Made by a program: the position numbers and the translations under genes. The notes below the pieces were generated by a model, which was given only the letters and a program-made list of their open reading frames with translations, was not told the DNA's origin and ran no database searches. Below are positions 33,715 to 41,968 of a stretch of DNA of 64,000 nucleotides, in pieces; position 1 is the stretch's first letter; every line of letters begins with the position of its first letter. This DNA is from an uncultured Eubacteriales bacterium. GTDB lineage: Bacteria; Bacillota; Clostridia; Oscillospirales; Oscillospiraceae. The stretch spans positions 41,103 to 105,102 of the forward strand of contig UQXI01000004.1 of the NCBI GenBank assembly GCA_900544975.1, read 5' to 3'.

Positions 33715-34440
33715 ATGAATTTTTTAATACGTTTCCTGAAGAAGTATTTTCCGGTATACCTGTTGGTAATCAGTTTATTTGTGGGGTCGGCGACCATTAT
33801 GACTCGGACGGTCACTGCAATTGCGGAGGCGTTGCCCATTCCACGGAACGTCACCATTGTCATTGACCCGGGACACGGAGGAGAAGATGGGGGAGCGACC
33901 TCCTGTACAGGTAAGTTGGAAAGCCAGTTCAATTTGGAAATTTCTCTACGGCTTCGAGATCTGTTGCATTTCCTTGGCTATAAGACCAAAATGATTCGCA
34001 CACTGGACACTTCAGTCTACACCAATGGGACTACAATCGCTGAGAAGAAAAGATCGGATCTGAAGCACCGCGTGGATATGGTCAATGAAACAGCGGATGC
34101 GTTGCTTCTGAGTATCCATCAAAATCAATTTTCTGACGGGCGCTACAGCGGAGCACAGGTATTTTACGCGCCAACGGACGGTAGTAAAAGTCTGGCAGAG
34201 CTGACCCAATCTCTGTTGGTTGCTTCCTTAAACCCAGGGAGTAAGCGGGCGTGCAAGCCGGCAGAATCGGTATATTTGATGCAGCACATCCGATGCACCG
34301 GAATTCTGGTGGAATGCGGGTTCCTCTCCAACCGGGAGGAGGAGGCCGCACTGCAAACGCCGGAATATCAGAAGAAGTTGTGCTGTGTCATTGCAAGTGC
34401 GGCAGATCAATTCTTGACCCAAGGAGGAAATATGATATAA
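33715..34440 (+). CDS. cwlD: N-acetylmuramoyl-L-alanine amidase, CwlD-like
   Basis: A 241-residue Amidase_3 enzyme. An N-terminal membrane/signal segment (about 13-33) is followed by the zinc amidase domain: IDPGHGGEDGG (His ligand), QFNLEISLRL (Glu ligand), SIHQNQF (His ligand) and ILVECGFLSN (catalytic Glu). In spore formers CwlD removes stem peptides from muramic acid so that muramic delta-lactam can form in the cortex. The membrane anchor and size match CwlD. AAAAGGAGG precedes the ATG at 33715. It is divergent from the cotJ operon. Confidence 0.88.
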   Translation: MNFLIRFLKKYFPVYLLVISLFVGSATIMTRTVTAIAEALPIPRNVTIVIDPGHGGEDGGATSCTGKLESQFNLEISLRLRDLLHFLGYKTKMIRTLDTSVYTNGTTIAEKKRSDLKHRVDMVNETADALLLSIHQNQFSDGRYSGAQVFYAPTDGSKSLAELTQSLLVASLNPGSKRACKPAESVYLMQHIRCTGILVECGFLSNREEEAALQTPEYQKKLCCVIASAADQFLTQGGNMI

Positions 34441-34447
34441 TAGGAAC

Positions 34448-34525
34448 ATGGGAAGAGACGATCAAAAAGAATATGAAGAAAAGTTTCAGGATGTTCCCAC
34501 CATCGGATGGAGCAAAAAGGAGTAA
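34448..34525 (+). CDS. Possible 25-residue small ORF before radA
   Basis: An ORF beginning MGRDDQKEYEEKF and ending in IGWSKKE sits between cwlD and radA. It is highly charged and its stop is 6 bp before the radA start, so the radA ribosome site lies in its last codons. No convincing ribosome site of its own (GGAAC is too close). It may be a small translated leader or chance. Confidence 0.25.
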   Translation: MGRDDQKEYEEKFQDVPTIGWSKKE

Positions 34526-34531
34526 CCGGGG

Positions 34532-35896
34532 ATGGCAAAGACAAAGACGATTTTTTACTGTACCGCATGTGGAAATGAAACGCCAAAGTGGCAAGGACGG
34601 TGCCCAGCTTGCGGCGCTTGGAATACCATGATCGAACATGCTGAAAAGCCGACTCCAGCGGGAAGAGTGAGAGCAACATCTGTATGGGAGGGGAACAGGA
34701 AGCCAAGAACCCTCTCAGACGTCGACATTCAAGCGGAGATACGTTTTTCTACAGGCATGGGGGAACTGAATCGAGTCCTTGGTGGCGGGGCTGTAGCAGG
34801 CTCTCTGGTCCTGGTAGGTGGAGCGCCGGGAATTGGCAAGTCTACGCTTTTATTACAGATTTGCGCCTGTCTGTGCAAGGAGCGCCGAGTCTTATATGCA
34901 TCTGGAGAAGAGAGTGAACGGCAACTGAAGCTCCGGGCACAGCGACTGAACGTGGATTCAGAGAATCTGCTCATTCTATCGGAAACCCGTTTGGGTGATA
35001 TCCTAGAGGCCGTGGAGGAGTGCAAGCCAGACGTGCTCATTGCGGATTCCATCCAAACGCTGTATAGTGAGAGCAATGAGTCTGCACCAGGTAGCATTTC
35101 TCAGGTGAAGGATTGCACCATGTCAATGATGCAGCTGGCCAAGGGGAAGGGAATTACGGTGTTTGTTGTTGGCCACATCAACAAAGAGGGGGCCATTGCG
35201 GGCCCCAAAGTCTTGGAGCATATGGTTGACTGTGTCTTGTACTTTGAAGGAGACCGAAACGGGACATATCGTTTGCTCCGGGCAGTGAAAAACCGATTTG
35301 GTTCTACCAATGAGATTGGCGTGTTTGAAATGGGGGAGGGAGGACTACAGGAAGTGCCCAATCCATCTCAAATGCTCTTGTCTGGCCGTCCACAACATGC
35401 ACCGGGAACGTGCGTTGCCTGCATTATGGAGGGCACCAGACCACTATTGGCAGAAGTCCAGGCTCTGGTCACAAAGACGACCTTCAACGTGCCAAGAAGG
35501 ACTGCAAACGGGTTTGACTATAACCGAGCCGTACTCTTGCTGGCAGTTTTGGAAAAACGAGGCGGTCTTCACCTTGGAACATTTGATGGCTATATCAACG
35601 TCGTTGGCGGACTTTCTTTGGACGAGCCAGCTGCTGATCTTCCCGTGGCGTTAGCGGTGGCATCCAGCTACCGGGATAAGCCACTGCCTCAGGACTTGGC
35701 TGCCATTGGGGAAATTGGTCTTGCCGGAGAGGTGCGGGCAGTGTCCCATTTGTCTCTGCGCCTTTCAGAAATCGCACGTCTGGGTTTTATACGCTGTGTC
35801 ATTCCCAAGAGCGGAACAGAAAACATTGAGCCACTTTCCGGCCTGGAGCTCATCCGGGTGCGTAATGTGCGGGAGGCCATTGAGTTTGCGCTATAA
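34532..35896 (+). CDS. radA: DNA repair protein RadA
   Basis: A 454-residue RecA-related branch-migration helicase. It has an N-terminal zinc finger (CTACGNETPKWQGRCPACG), Walker A GAPGIGKSTLL, the RadA-specific KNRFGSTNEIGVFEM, and a C-terminal Lon-protease-like domain (YINVVGGLSLDEPAADLPVALAVASS) without a serine-lysine dyad role. Full length for the family. It promotes recombination intermediate processing and natural transformation. AAAGGAGT precedes the ATG. Confidence 0.97.
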   Translation: MAKTKTIFYCTACGNETPKWQGRCPACGAWNTMIEHAEKPTPAGRVRATSVWEGNRKPRTLSDVDIQAEIRFSTGMGELNRVLGGGAVAGSLVLVGGAPGIGKSTLLLQICACLCKERRVLYASGEESERQLKLRAQRLNVDSENLLILSETRLGDILEAVEECKPDVLIADSIQTLYSESNESAPGSISQVKDCTMSMMQLAKGKGITVFVVGHINKEGAIAGPKVLEHMVDCVLYFEGDRNGTYRLLRAVKNRFGSTNEIGVFEMGEGGLQEVPNPSQMLLSGRPQHAPGTCVACIMEGTRPLLAEVQALVTKTTFNVPRRTANGFDYNRAVLLLAVLEKRGGLHLGTFDGYINVVGGLSLDEPAADLPVALAVASSYRDKPLPQDLAAIGEIGLAGEVRAVSHLSLRLSEIARLGFIRCVIPKSGTENIEPLSGLELIRVRNVREAIEFAL

Positions 35897-35915
35897 TTTG
35901 AATTGGATGCCTTTC

Positions 35916-35946
35916 AGGCGCGGTACCATTTGGTTCCGCGCCTTTT
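35916..35946 (+). terminator. Rho-independent terminator after radA
   Basis: AGGCGCGGTACC (35916-35927) pairs with GGTTCCGCGCCT (35932-35943), one mismatch, around ATTT, followed by TTTTC. Confidence 0.85.
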
Positions 35947-35958
35947 CAAAAAAAGGAC

Positions 35959-35989
35959 TTGACTCTCACACAATGTGAGGGCTTATTAT
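35959..35989 (+). promoter_or_regulatory. MerR-type promoter with operator in a 19-bp spacer
   Basis: TTGACT (35959-35964) and TATTAT (35984-35989) are separated by 19 bp instead of 17. The spacer contains the perfect dyad CTCACACAATGTGAG (35965-35979). A long spacer occupied by a dyad is the hallmark of MerR-activated promoters, so the regulator encoded next probably controls itself. Confidence 0.75.
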
Positions 35990-36037
35990 ATCAGTGAGCT
36001 CAGAAATACAGCAGATATCTGCCGGAGGAACACAAAA

Positions 36038-36862
36038 ATGCTGAAAATTGGTGAATTCTCAAAGCTGTCCCACATCAGTGTTCGGATGTTGCGTCATTAT
36101 GATGAAATCGGGCTGTTGCACCCAAAAGAGGTGGATCCTGACACCGGCTATCGAATTTATGGAGAGGAACAGCTCTTCACATCCGGCAAAATCAACGCAT
36201 ATCGGAAGATGGGATTTGGTTTGACGGCCATTGCAGGAATTTTGCACGAATCCAACACGCATGAATTGCGTGCCATCTTGGAAAGACAGCATCAGTTTCT
36301 GCAGAGCCAGACAGAGGAAGTTGGCCAAAAGATTCAGCACGTTAGGCTGGCAATTGCCCAGCTAGGAAAGGAGAATACAATGGCAGATTATAATGTCACG
36401 ATTAAAGAAATTGGCCAACGATATGTGGCCAGCGTGCGGGATACCCTGGAGAGCTATCAATACGAGGGGCGTTTGTGGCATTACCTGATGAAAGAGACTG
36501 CGGATCAAAATCTGCAGCCCGGTGACCCCTGTCTGTGTTTTGGAATTTTCCATGATGCCGAGTATAAAGAACGAGATGTGGATGTCGAGATTCAGATGAC
36601 CGTAGAAGGAACATATCACAATACGGAGCATGTCCGCTTTAAAACCGAGCCAGCGGTTCGTGTCGCCTCGGTCATGCATTATGGCAGTTATGAGACCATC
36701 GGCAATGCAGACGCCGCCATTGCGGCATGGGTACAGAAGAACGGCTATCAAATGTGCGGTGTAATGTTTAACATTTACCATGTGAGTCCCCATGAAACCC
36801 AGAATCCGGACGAACTCGTCACAGAAGTTTGTTTCCCAGTTCAGCCAGTCAATGAGGCCTAG
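36038..36862 (+). CDS. MerR-family regulator with GyrI-like effector domain
   Basis: A 274-residue transcription activator. Residues 1-70 are the MerR winged helix (LKIGEFSKLSHISVRMLRHYDEIGLLHP, DTGYRIYGEEQL), followed by a coiled-coil dimer helix (about 78-118). The C-terminal half (about 125-270) is a GyrI/SOUL-like small-molecule domain (EIGQRYVASVRDTLESYQYEGRLW, ASVMHYGSYETIGNADAAIAAWVQKNGYQM). The layout is that of BmrR-like multidrug sensors. No transporter gene is adjacent. Its promoter has an internal dyad. Confidence 0.9.
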   Translation: MLKIGEFSKLSHISVRMLRHYDEIGLLHPKEVDPDTGYRIYGEEQLFTSGKINAYRKMGFGLTAIAGILHESNTHELRAILERQHQFLQSQTEEVGQKIQHVRLAIAQLGKENTMADYNVTIKEIGQRYVASVRDTLESYQYEGRLWHYLMKETADQNLQPGDPCLCFGIFHDAEYKERDVDVEIQMTVEGTYHNTEHVRFKTEPAVRVASVMHYGSYETIGNADAAIAAWVQKNGYQMCGVMFNIYHVSPHETQNPDELVTEVCFPVQPVNEA

Positions 36863-36869
36863 ATACCAG

Positions 36870-36894
36870 ACCGGGAAGGCGATGCCTTCCCGGT
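36870..36894. terminator. Hairpin after the MerR-type regulator gene
   Basis: CCGGGAAGGC (36871-36880) pairs with GCCTTCCCGG (36884-36893), extended by an A-T pair, 8 bp after the stop. No T-run follows on the plus strand. Confidence 0.55.
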
Positions 36895-36903
36895 AAAACC
36901 AAA

Positions 36904-36953
36904 CGCCCTTCCCAACGCAACAAAATAAAAATTTTGTTGCGTTGGGAAGGGCG
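36904..36953. repeat. Perfect 23-bp inverted repeat upstream of the XerC-like gene
   Basis: Bases 36904-36926 are perfectly complementary to 36931-36953 around an AAAA loop. The outer part is GC-rich (GCCCTTCCC/GGGAAGGGC) and the inner part AT-rich. No terminator U-run follows. The right arm overlaps the -35 of the next promoter, so it may regulate it, or act as a protein-binding or cruciform site. Confidence 0.8.
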
Positions 36954-36965
36954 ATATGCTATACT
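36937..36965 (+). promoter_or_regulatory. Promoter of the XerC-like recombinase gene
   Basis: TTGCGT (36937-36942) and TATACT (36960-36965) with a 17-bp spacer. The -35 lies inside the right arm of the 23-bp inverted repeat. Confidence 0.55.
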
Positions 36966-36996
36966 AAGGCCAAACGGTTCGCTTTAGGAGGTAAAT

Positions 36997-38001
36997 ATGC
37001 ACTACAATTCTGACTGCCCATCAATCCTGCGGGACTTTCTGGCATATCACGAGACGATCAAAGGACAGTCTCCCAAAACGATGTCGGAGTATTATCTGGA
37101 TCTGAGAATGTTTTTCAGGTTTATGAAGTTGATGCGAAATGGCATGCCAATCCACAGCAGACTGGACGAGATTTCAATTCGGGACATTGATCTGGATTTT
37201 ATCCGTACGATCAGCACATCTGATATTTTCGAATTTCTATCTTACTTGGCCAATGATCGGACAGAAGATCCGGATGCTGCAGTTCCATCTTATGGTATTT
37301 CACCAGCGGCCAGAGCCCGGAAGCTTTCTGCCATTAAATCCTTTTACAAATACCTAACAGTCCGTACCAAACAGCTTACGGTGAATCCGGTAGCAGATAT
37401 CGAGTATCCAAAACTAAGAAAAAGTCTGCCCAAGTATCTAACTTTTGAGCAATCGGCTGCACTGTTGAATGCAGTATCTGGTCCCAATGAAAAACGGGAT
37501 TATGCGATTCTCCTCTTATTCCTCAACTGTGGCATTCGACGCAGTGAACTGGTTGGGCTGAATCGTTCCGATGTATATGAAGACCGAATCCGGGTAGTTG
37601 GAAAAGGCAATAAAGAGCGGATTGTATATTTTGGTGCATCCTGTCGGCAGGCCATTGACGCATATCTCGTTGAACGCAACAAAAAGATACTGTCAGACAA
37701 TCGTGCCTTGTTTGGATCTCGAGATAACCACCGAATCAGTGCATCTGCTGTCCACCGGCTGGTAAAAAAGCATATGCTGGCTGCGGGATTAGATGCCAGC
37801 CAGTTTTCTGCGCACAAACTGCGCCACACGGCTGCTACCCTGATGGTGTCTAGCGGTGTGGATGTTAAGACAGTCCAGGAAGTGCTGGGGCACGAAAATT
37901 TAAATACAACCCAAATATATACCCATATTGAGAGTACAGAATTGAAAATTGCGGCTGAAGCAAACCCAATCTCCAAATTGGATTCCCCAAAAAGGGAGTA
38001 G
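36997..38001 (+). CDS. XerC-like tyrosine recombinase
   Basis: A 334-residue tyrosine recombinase. An N-terminal SAM-like core-binding domain (about 10-120) precedes the catalytic domain with the full R-K-H-R-H-Y set: GIRRSEL, GKGNKERIVY, SAHKLRHTAA, LGHENLNTTQIYTH. Slightly longer than XerC/XerD (about 300) because of an insert around residues 45-95. It is a second chromosomal Xer-type protein besides the one at 47385-48266, so the two could be the XerC and XerD pair. TTAGGAGG precedes the ATG. Confidence 0.87.
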   Translation: MHYNSDCPSILRDFLAYHETIKGQSPKTMSEYYLDLRMFFRFMKLMRNGMPIHSRLDEISIRDIDLDFIRTISTSDIFEFLSYLANDRTEDPDAAVPSYGISPAARARKLSAIKSFYKYLTVRTKQLTVNPVADIEYPKLRKSLPKYLTFEQSAALLNAVSGPNEKRDYAILLLFLNCGIRRSELVGLNRSDVYEDRIRVVGKGNKERIVYFGASCRQAIDAYLVERNKKILSDNRALFGSRDNHRISASAVHRLVKKHMLAAGLDASQFSAHKLRHTAATLMVSSGVDVKTVQEVLGHENLNTTQIYTHIESTELKIAAEANPISKLDSPKRE

Positions 38002-38015
38002 CAAACGCTACTCCC
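37994..38015. terminator. Bidirectional terminator between convergent genes
   Basis: GGGAGTAG (37994-38001) pairs with CTACTCCC (38008-38015). On the minus strand the stem is followed by TTTTTGGGG, suiting termination of the DUF3298 operon. It overlaps the XerC-like stop codon. Confidence 0.7.
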
Positions 38016-38023
38016 CTCCCCGC

Positions 38024-39322
38024 CTACTCCGGCTCTTTTTCTATCAGAATGGAGCCATCTTCTGCACTTTCGCGAATGGAATAAGATCTGATGTCATTTT
38101 CCCCACTTTGCAGTGTCAAGCGCAATCCCAGTTGCATGTCTTCGATTCCTGCAGTGACCAACAGCAAATCCTGTGGCATGAGACGATTGGCTGCAAAGAT
38201 GACACGACTGCCGTTGGGCTGTTGGCTGGCATTCCCGGCTTCCTGCTCCAGCTGGACTTGGTGGATGACGGCACCAGTAAAAACGGCAATCTCTGTGCCC
38301 TCTGCTGTTAAATTGACAGGAATATTTTCATGAAACAGAGTGGCATCAATTTGCTCTTTTCGGGCCGCATTCAGGGAGAAGGTGTCCTCGTATGCGGCAG
38401 GTTCCGGGAAATATGTTTCCTTTAGAATTCCATTGAGCTCAGAATAAGCAATTTCAATGTCCACTTCGCCAACTGCATATGGAGCAATTTCATAAGGTGA
38501 AAAGTAGAAGTGCATGCCTGTTTCTGTAAAGTACCAGCATTCACTGGATGTGTGCTCCAAATCAAAGTGCTCCCGGACAATATCTTGATAATCGTCGTTC
38601 CAAACGGATTGCCCCGGATTTAATTCTTCACTACGCCGGTCTAATCCATCCATGACCTTCAAGTACAGTGCCTCTGCAACATCTGCATTGGTCAAAACAT
38701 CAGACAAGGTCAACACGTCGCCTGTCTCTGTATCGAAGCTGCAGGAGATGAGGCTTCGATTGGGGTGCACACCGCCAGAAAAATTCCATGCAAGGCCGGA
38801 AAAGCTGATAATAGACGAATCGACACGAACTGGGCGAAACATCACTTCGTAAGAATAGGGCACCCAGCTGCTATCACCAGTGTAATCTTGCTTTGCCCAA
38901 TTCAAAACCCCCTCAACAGAACTGGAAGCTTCTTTGATTCGCTCTTCCATGGCGTTGGTGATTTTTTCTGCTGCATTTGGAGCGGTTGGTATCGTCGCTT
39001 GGATTTTTTGGTACTGATACTGGAAGATGCTGGTGCCATCTTCACTGGTTTCCTCTTCCAAGACGGGAATTAGTGACACTGCCACCAGGGGGACCTCCTG
39101 CGCCTGCGTAGCTGGCGGCACAGATTCTTCTTCTGTCTCTGTTGGTGTAGCAGTCGCAGATGGCTCTGTAGGTTCTTCTGAAACCTGGGGCGTGGAAATC
39201 GTCTCCTCCTCTGTGGTTGGTGCGGTGGAAGAAGCAGAAGGTTCCGGTTCTCCCTGCTGTCTGCACCCGCAGATGGATACGGCCATTCCCATGCACAAAA
39301 TTGCTGCAATCCACTTTTTCAT
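38024..39322 (-). CDS. DUF3298-domain lipoprotein
   Basis: A 432-residue secreted lipoprotein: signal peptide with lipobox SICGC, a Thr/Pro/Glu-rich linker (about 25-80), then a DUF4163-DUF3298 module (about 90-300) with FSGGVHPNRSLISCSFDTETGDVLTLSDVL and YFSPYEIAPYAVGEVDIEIAYSEL. This module occurs in RsiV (where it binds lysozyme) and PdaC. A 130-residue C-terminal extension is unique. It is 22 bp downstream of a paralogue with the same layout. Role is likely at the cell surface; ligand unknown. Confidence 0.85.
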   Translation of the reverse strand: MKKWIAAILCMGMAVSICGCRQQGEPEPSASSTAPTTEEETISTPQVSEEPTEPSATATPTETEEESVPPATQAQEVPLVAVSLIPVLEEETSEDGTSIFQYQYQKIQATIPTAPNAAEKITNAMEERIKEASSSVEGVLNWAKQDYTGDSSWVPYSYEVMFRPVRVDSSIISFSGLAWNFSGGVHPNRSLISCSFDTETGDVLTLSDVLTNADVAEALYLKVMDGLDRRSEELNPGQSVWNDDYQDIVREHFDLEHTSSECWYFTETGMHFYFSPYEIAPYAVGEVDIEIAYSELNGILKETYFPEPAAYEDTFSLNAARKEQIDATLFHENIPVNLTAEGTEIAVFTGAVIHQVQLEQEAGNASQQPNGSRVIFAANRLMPQDLLLVTAGIEDMQLGLRLTLQSGENDIRSYSIRESAEDGSILIEKEPE

Positions 39323-39344
39323 TTTGTGTTACCCCCGTTTTTCG

Positions 39345-40622
39345 TTATTCTGTAATCCAGTGATAGGACCCATCCTCATAAACCAAGCCAAAATATATGT
39401 GCTGCGTTGTTCCATTTCCTGGATCGTACTGTAAGCATATGTTTCCCCTATCGGTTGTCACATCTGCCTGGACAATGACCAAATTGGCGTCGGACAAGTA
39501 GTTGGCTGTATAAACAGATTGCCGCAAAAAAGGCTGCCCTTCCACCCAGTCGACCAGCGACAGGGAGAGGTTATAAACGGTATTGCTTCCGTACATGGCG
39601 AATGTGACGTCAGAATCCGTTGTAGCTGCATCCACATATTCGACAGTCTGATATGCTTCCATGTCGGTGTTTGCAGGGAATCGAAGGATTGGGGCAGGAG
39701 CTTGCGCATCGGAGTTGAGGGCAACTGGGATGAATTCTGACTTCAGGAATTCTGAAAGGTCTTCATAGGAAAATTCGATTTTCACCACGCCTGCAGCATA
39801 AGGCAGGATGTCATATGGATTAAAAAAGATCACGAGTCCTGTGTCTGAAAAATACCAATAGTCAACTTGTGTGGCCAACGCACTCGGCTGAAAGCGTTCT
39901 TCTACAATGCTTTCATATTCATCAAACAGGCCAAAGTCACTTGCTTTTGTTTGAAGCCTGTCCAGAATCATAGACTTCAGAACAAGCTGCCCTTCTGGAA
40001 GCAGAATCTCCCCCAAGGACAATCGCGTCCCATCTTCCACATTAAAATTAAATGCTGCTTGTGTGTTGTTGGGATGTGCGCCACCTGTGTAGCTGCTGTA
40101 ATACGTCGTCATGGAAAAAACAGCGGCATCCAATCTGGTAACCGTGTCCAGGGTATAATAACTGTAGCCATAAAAATCCCAACCACTGTTATTGGTGAGA
40201 AGTTGTGTGTATGCGTCGGAGGCTTGGGTCGATAGCTCGTCAGCCTCTGCATTGGATGCTGCTCTGCATTTCTGCAAAGCACCGTTGATCTGGGATTCGG
40301 CATCTGGGATTTCCGGCATGAAAAACGAGGTTTCTTGAATTTGCCTGGTAAAGAGTGTGATGTCATCTACCATATCGCTCATTCGTATGATTGCTGTGGT
40401 GGTAGATACGCGAGGAGGTGAACTGAGAGAGACCGCAACGTCCCCTTGGAACGATTCTGATTGATCCAGCAAAAAATTCTCCTTTCCCTGTACCTGGTAT
40501 TCCACTGTCGCTTCTGTCACATCCGGAGCAGCACGTTCGACCGCTTTTTGCTGCATCCCGCTGGCGCAGCCCAAAAAGAGAAGGGCTATGCAGAGAAGTA
40601 ACGTAAAGAACTTTTTCACCAT
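39345..40622 (-). CDS. DUF3298-domain lipoprotein, paralogue
   Basis: A 425-residue lipoprotein with lipobox LFLGC, and the same DUF3298 signatures as its neighbour: YTGGAHPNNTQAAFNFNVEDGTRLSLGEIL and FFNPYDILPYAAGVVKIEFSYEDL. Start at 40622 has AGAGGAGGG; the frame is open to 40640. The tandem pair probably arose by duplication and has diverged strongly outside the domain. Both are transcribed from a promoter with a dyad over its -10. Confidence 0.85.
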   Translation of the reverse strand: MVKKFFTLLLCIALLFLGCASGMQQKAVERAAPDVTEATVEYQVQGKENFLLDQSESFQGDVAVSLSSPPRVSTTTAIIRMSDMVDDITLFTRQIQETSFFMPEIPDAESQINGALQKCRAASNAEADELSTQASDAYTQLLTNNSGWDFYGYSYYTLDTVTRLDAAVFSMTTYYSSYTGGAHPNNTQAAFNFNVEDGTRLSLGEILLPEGQLVLKSMILDRLQTKASDFGLFDEYESIVEERFQPSALATQVDYWYFSDTGLVIFFNPYDILPYAAGVVKIEFSYEDLSEFLKSEFIPVALNSDAQAPAPILRFPANTDMEAYQTVEYVDAATTDSDVTFAMYGSNTVYNLSLSLVDWVEGQPFLRQSVYTANYLSDANLVIVQADVTTDRGNICLQYDPGNGTTQHIYFGLVYEDGSYHWITE

Positions 40623-40647
40623 TTCGCCCTCCTCTTTCACAAGTTGC

Positions 40648-40682
40648 GCTTCTATCTTACCATAGAAGCACTGGGTTTACAA
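40648..40682 (-). promoter_or_regulatory. Promoter of the DUF3298 lipoprotein pair with dyad operator
   Basis: On the minus strand, TTGTAA (plus 40677-40682) and TAAGAT (plus 40654-40659) are 17 bp apart. GCTTCTAT (40648-40655) and ATAGAAGC (40662-40669) form a perfect 8-bp dyad covering the -10, consistent with repressor control. Confidence 0.55.
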
Positions 40683-40827
40683 CACGTCAAATTCATTCTT
40701 AATATCTTAAATATCTGCGTTTTTTGCACTTTTATGAGGAAAGCCGGAAATTTTGAAAAAGAAGGCACCGTCTTTCTGAAAAAAGCCAGCGGACTAGGTG
40801 CAGGACCTGTCCACAAAAAACTTGCGC

Positions 40828-40856
40828 TTTACAACAAGTGAAAAATCCTTTAAAAT
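40828..40856 (+). promoter_or_regulatory. Promoter of pfkA
   Basis: TTTACA (40828-40833) and TAAAAT (40851-40856), 17-bp spacer, about 67 bp before the pfkA start. The 300 bp between the two divergent genes hold only these promoters. Confidence 0.6.
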
Positions 40857-40922
40857 GAGGATGTATTTGGTTGCTGCTCCGGTAGCATTTGTATGAAATC
40901 GTGACATAGGAGGTCAATTTAT

Positions 40923-41894
40923 ATGTCTGTCAAACGTATTGGTGTTTTGACCAGTGGCGGAGACGCTCCGGGTATGAATGCATGTGTGCGGGCTGTGGTT
41001 CGGACTGCACTGTATCGTGGTGTTGAGTGCTACGGCATTCGCCGTGGTTGGAACGGCCTAATTCATGGTGATATTGTCAAACTGGATGAGAAGAGCGTAG
41101 CCCATATTATTAATCGAGGTGGAACCCTTCTTTACACTGCCCGGAGTACAGAGTTTATGACGGAGGAGGGGCAGCGGAAAGCAGTCAGCACATGTAAATT
41201 CCTTGGCTTGGACGGCATTATTGCCATTGGCGGTGATGGTACCTTTCGTGGCGCACAGGCACTGTCCAAGTATGGCATTGCCGTGGTAGGAATTCCTGGC
41301 ACAATTGATAATGACATCAGCTGTTCCAACTATTGCATTGGCTTTGATACCGCAGCCAATACTGCAATTGAGTGTATTGATAAATTGCGCGATACCATGC
41401 AATCCCATGAGCGTTGCTCCGTAGTCGAGGTAATGGGCCGAGACGCTGGCTACCTGGCCATGTATGTGGGTCTGGCCACTGGTGCTACCGCAGTCCTGGT
41501 TCCGGAAGAGCCCATTGATTTTGACCGGGACGTCATAGAAAAAATTCGGCAGGCACGCCTGAATGGTTTTACACACTACATGATCGTTGTAGCCGAAGGT
41601 GCAGGGAGTGCCGCTGAGATTGCCGTTAAGATCAAAGAAGCAATTGATCTGGATCCCCGGGTGACTGTGCTGGGCCATATCCAGCGTGGTGGAACCCCTT
41701 CGGCGCGGGATCGGGTCAACGCTACCAAGATGGGATATTATGCAGTGGAAACACTCCTTCAGGGAAAAAGCGGACGGATTATTTGTACTCATGAAGGTAC
41801 CATTACCGATGTGGATATCGACGAAGGCCTTTCCATGAAGAAGAGCATCCAGCAAAATGAAGTTGATGTGTTCCAAGCAATGACTGGCATTTAA
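40923..41894 (+). CDS. pfkA: 6-phosphofructokinase
   Basis: A 323-residue ATP-type phosphofructokinase, the committed step of glycolysis (fructose 6-phosphate to fructose 1,6-bisphosphate). Motifs: LTSGGDAPGMNACVRAVVR, GGDGTFRGAQAL (ATP site with Gly, not the Asp of PPi enzymes), catalytic GTIDNDI, EVMGRDAGYLA, VLGHIQRGGTPSARDR. Length and motif order match PfkA. ATAGGAGG precedes the ATG. Monocistronic. Confidence 0.97.
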   Translation: MSVKRIGVLTSGGDAPGMNACVRAVVRTALYRGVECYGIRRGWNGLIHGDIVKLDEKSVAHIINRGGTLLYTARSTEFMTEEGQRKAVSTCKFLGLDGIIAIGGDGTFRGAQALSKYGIAVVGIPGTIDNDISCSNYCIGFDTAANTAIECIDKLRDTMQSHERCSVVEVMGRDAGYLAMYVGLATGATAVLVPEEPIDFDRDVIEKIRQARLNGFTHYMIVVAEGAGSAAEIAVKIKEAIDLDPRVTVLGHIQRGGTPSARDRVNATKMGYYAVETLLQGKSGRIICTHEGTITDVDIDEGLSMKKSIQQNEVDVFQAMTGI

Positions 41895-41905
41895 TGATTG
41901 CCATA

Positions 41906-41951
41906 GAGAGGAAGCCGCCTCAAAACTTTGCTTTTGAGACGGCTTCCTCTC
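41906..41951. terminator. Bidirectional terminator after pfkA
   Basis: A 20-bp stem with one mismatch (41906-41925 with 41932-41951) and CTTTGC loop. The inner part AAAA/TTTT and outer GAGAGGAAGCC serve both convergent genes. Confidence 0.85.
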
Positions 41952-41968
41952 AATTCCGTCTAGTTAGA

